Assembly (NCBI GenBank): GCA_023265785.1
Contig: JAHFSL010000106.1
Location: forward strand, 1 to 7,713
Direction of reading: 5' to 3'
Source of the DNA: Candidatus Coatesiibacteriota bacterium
GTDB taxonomy: Bacteria > Oederibacteriota > CAKKQC01
Length of the DNA stretch: 7,713 nucleotides
In this document: positions 6,928 to 7,713 of the stretch, in pieces
Numbering within the stretch: position 1 is the first letter of the stretch
Layout: each line of letters begins with the position of its first letter
Program-made: the position numbers and the translations under genes
The notes under the pieces: model-generated
The model's database searches: none
Seen by the model: the letters and a program-made list of their open reading frames with translations, nothing else
What the model was told of the DNA's origin: nothing

Positions 6928-6943
6928 CGGAAGGCTAGAACGT
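6919..6943. terminator. Bidirectional hairpin containing both convergent stop codons
   Basis: A perfect 10-bp inverted repeat (ACGTTCTAGC, loop GGAAG, GCTAGAACGT) covers the last codons and TAG stops of both converging genes. There is no T-tract on either side, so termination would be atypical, but the symmetric position makes a shared two-way terminator or a protective 3' hairpin likely. As a result both proteins end in Thr-Phe. Confidence 0.6.
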
Positions 6944-7519
6944 GGGGATCAGGGTCCTGAGCTTTTCGGCGGCCCGGGCGCGATGCGACAGCCGCTGTTT
7001 TTCGGAGAACGGAAGATCCGCCAGGGTCCGTCCGTACTGGGGCAGGAAGAAGATCGGATCGTACCCGAACCCCCCCTCGCCCGAAGCCTTGACGGCGATC
7101 TCGCCTTCCAGCGACCCTTCCGCCGTGATGGACTCGCCGCCGGGTTTGGCCAGCGCCAGGACGCACTTGAACCGGGCGCGCCGCTTGCGGGTACTGCGAA
7201 GGACTTTCAGCAATTTCCTCGTGTTGGCCTCGTCGGACGCCCCGGCCCCGGCGAACCGGGCACTGCGGATGCCCGGCGCGCCGCCGAGGATGTCCACTTC
7301 CAGCCCCGAATCGTCCGCAAGCGCCCACTGGCCCGAGGCCGCCGCGAGCGCCTTGGCCTTCTTGAGCGCATTGTCCTTGAACGTGCCCATGTCCTCGTTC
7401 ACGACGGGCATCTGGACGCCGCGCGACTCGGGGAGCACCAGCTCCATGGGCGAGCCGCGGAACAGGGCCTGGAGTTCCTCGAGCTTGCCGCGATTGCGGG
7501 TGGCGATGAGGACGATCAT
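6935..7519 (-). CDS. rdgB: XTP/dITP diphosphatase (HAM1/RdgB family)
   Basis: A 194-residue cytoplasmic house-cleaning enzyme that hydrolyses deaminated purine nucleotides (dITP, XTP, ITP) to monophosphate and pyrophosphate, keeping them out of DNA and RNA. All family motifs are present: ATRNRGKLEEL near the N-terminus (6-16), TFKDNALKKAKA (46-57), ALADDSGLEVD (66-76) with the catalytic Asp, GAPGIRSARFAG (80-91), the GEGGFGYDP substrate loop (147-155) and SHRARA (178-183). Length is normal for the family and nothing is missing. Its ATG overlaps the rph stop as ATGA, there is no own Shine-Dalgarno, and translation is therefore probably coupled to rph. The rph-rdgB order is common in bacteria. 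Function is assigned with high confidence. Confidence 0.96.
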   Translation of the reverse strand: MIVLIATRNRGKLEELQALFRGSPMELVLPESRGVQMPVVNEDMGTFKDNALKKAKALAAASGQWALADDSGLEVDILGGAPGIRSARFAGAGASDEANTRKLLKVLRSTRKRRARFKCVLALAKPGGESITAEGSLEGEIAVKASGEGGFGYDPIFFLPQYGRTLADLPFSEKQRLSHRARAAEKLRTLIPTF

Positions 7520-7713
7520 GCGGCGCGCGCCCCGGCCGCCACGGGCGCTGCAGCCGCCAGTGCGCCGCGCTGGAGCGCCACCAGCGTGCCCAGCCCCTTG
7601 CGGGCCAGGGCCAGCAGGGCGGTGAGGTCGGTTTCGGAGAAGGGGGAGCGCTCGGCGGTTCCCTGGATCTCCACCAGCCGACCGGACGCCGTCATGACGA
7701 TGTTCATGTCCAC
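7516..7713 (-). CDS. rph: Ribonuclease PH, C-terminal 65 residues
   Basis: This is the 3' end of rph; the start lies beyond the right edge, and the GTG at the edge is an internal Val codon. RNase PH is a phosphorolytic 3'-5' exoribonuclease that trims tRNA 3' ends. The visible part has the typical C-terminal core VDMNIVMTASGRLVEIQGT, followed by the AERSPFSETDLTALL and ARKGLGTLVALQ helices, and then a short Ala-rich tail. The family is normally about 240-260 residues, so about three quarters are missing here. The stop overlaps the rdgB start by 4 nt, so the two are co-transcribed. Confidence 0.93.
   Translation of the reverse strand: MDMNIVMTASGRLVEIQGTAERSPFSETDLTALLALARKGLGTLVALQRGALAAAAPVAAGARAA

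Noticed and set aside
6942..7625. A 227-residue plus-strand open frame across rdgB and the rph end
   Set aside because: It is a shadow of the strongly identified rdgB and rph genes; Ser/Arg/Pro-rich with no motif.

Overview
This is a GC-rich bacterial window, G+C-rich at third codon positions and densely coded, with six genes on both strands and almost no free intergenic space. The gene content suggests a Gram-negative-type, probably little-studied bacterium. It has a 2-oxoacid:acceptor (ferredoxin-type) oxidoreductase, a large secreted DUF11/Ig-like protein, and an O-antigen-ligase-type membrane protein with a TPR tail. I cannot assign a phylum from the sequence alone.

Left block (minus strand, 1-1019): an rSAM/selenodomain-associated type glycosyltransferase (TIGR04282/DUF2064-like) is followed, with a short overlap or very small gap, by the 5' part of a 2-oxoacid:acceptor oxidoreductase alpha subunit (KorA-like, gamma domain at the N-terminus). 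The rest of that gene lies outside the window.

Central block (plus strand, 1119-6927): a divergent promoter region of about 100 bp with two small inverted repeats leads into a secreted protein of about 1224 residues. It has a signal peptide, a Cys-rich N-terminal region, two DUF11-like domains, a region of about 480 residues that appears internally repetitive, a bacterial Ig-like domain and a final DUF11 domain. A 91-bp gap with a strong GC hairpin precedes a polytopic Wzy/WaaL/PglL-type ligase of about 680 residues with a C-terminal TPR region. The pair may form a surface-protein/glycosylation unit, which is inference.

Right block (minus strand, 6935-7713): the 3' end of RNase PH (rph) overlaps the start of rdgB (XTP/dITP diphosphatase) by 4 nt, a common housekeeping pairing. 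rdgB converges on the ligase gene, and both stop codons sit inside one perfect 10-bp inverted repeat, so the two proteins share the same last two residues.

No RNA genes, CRISPR arrays, insertion sequences or attachment sites were seen. The least explained part is the large secreted protein and its relation to the adjacent ligase.
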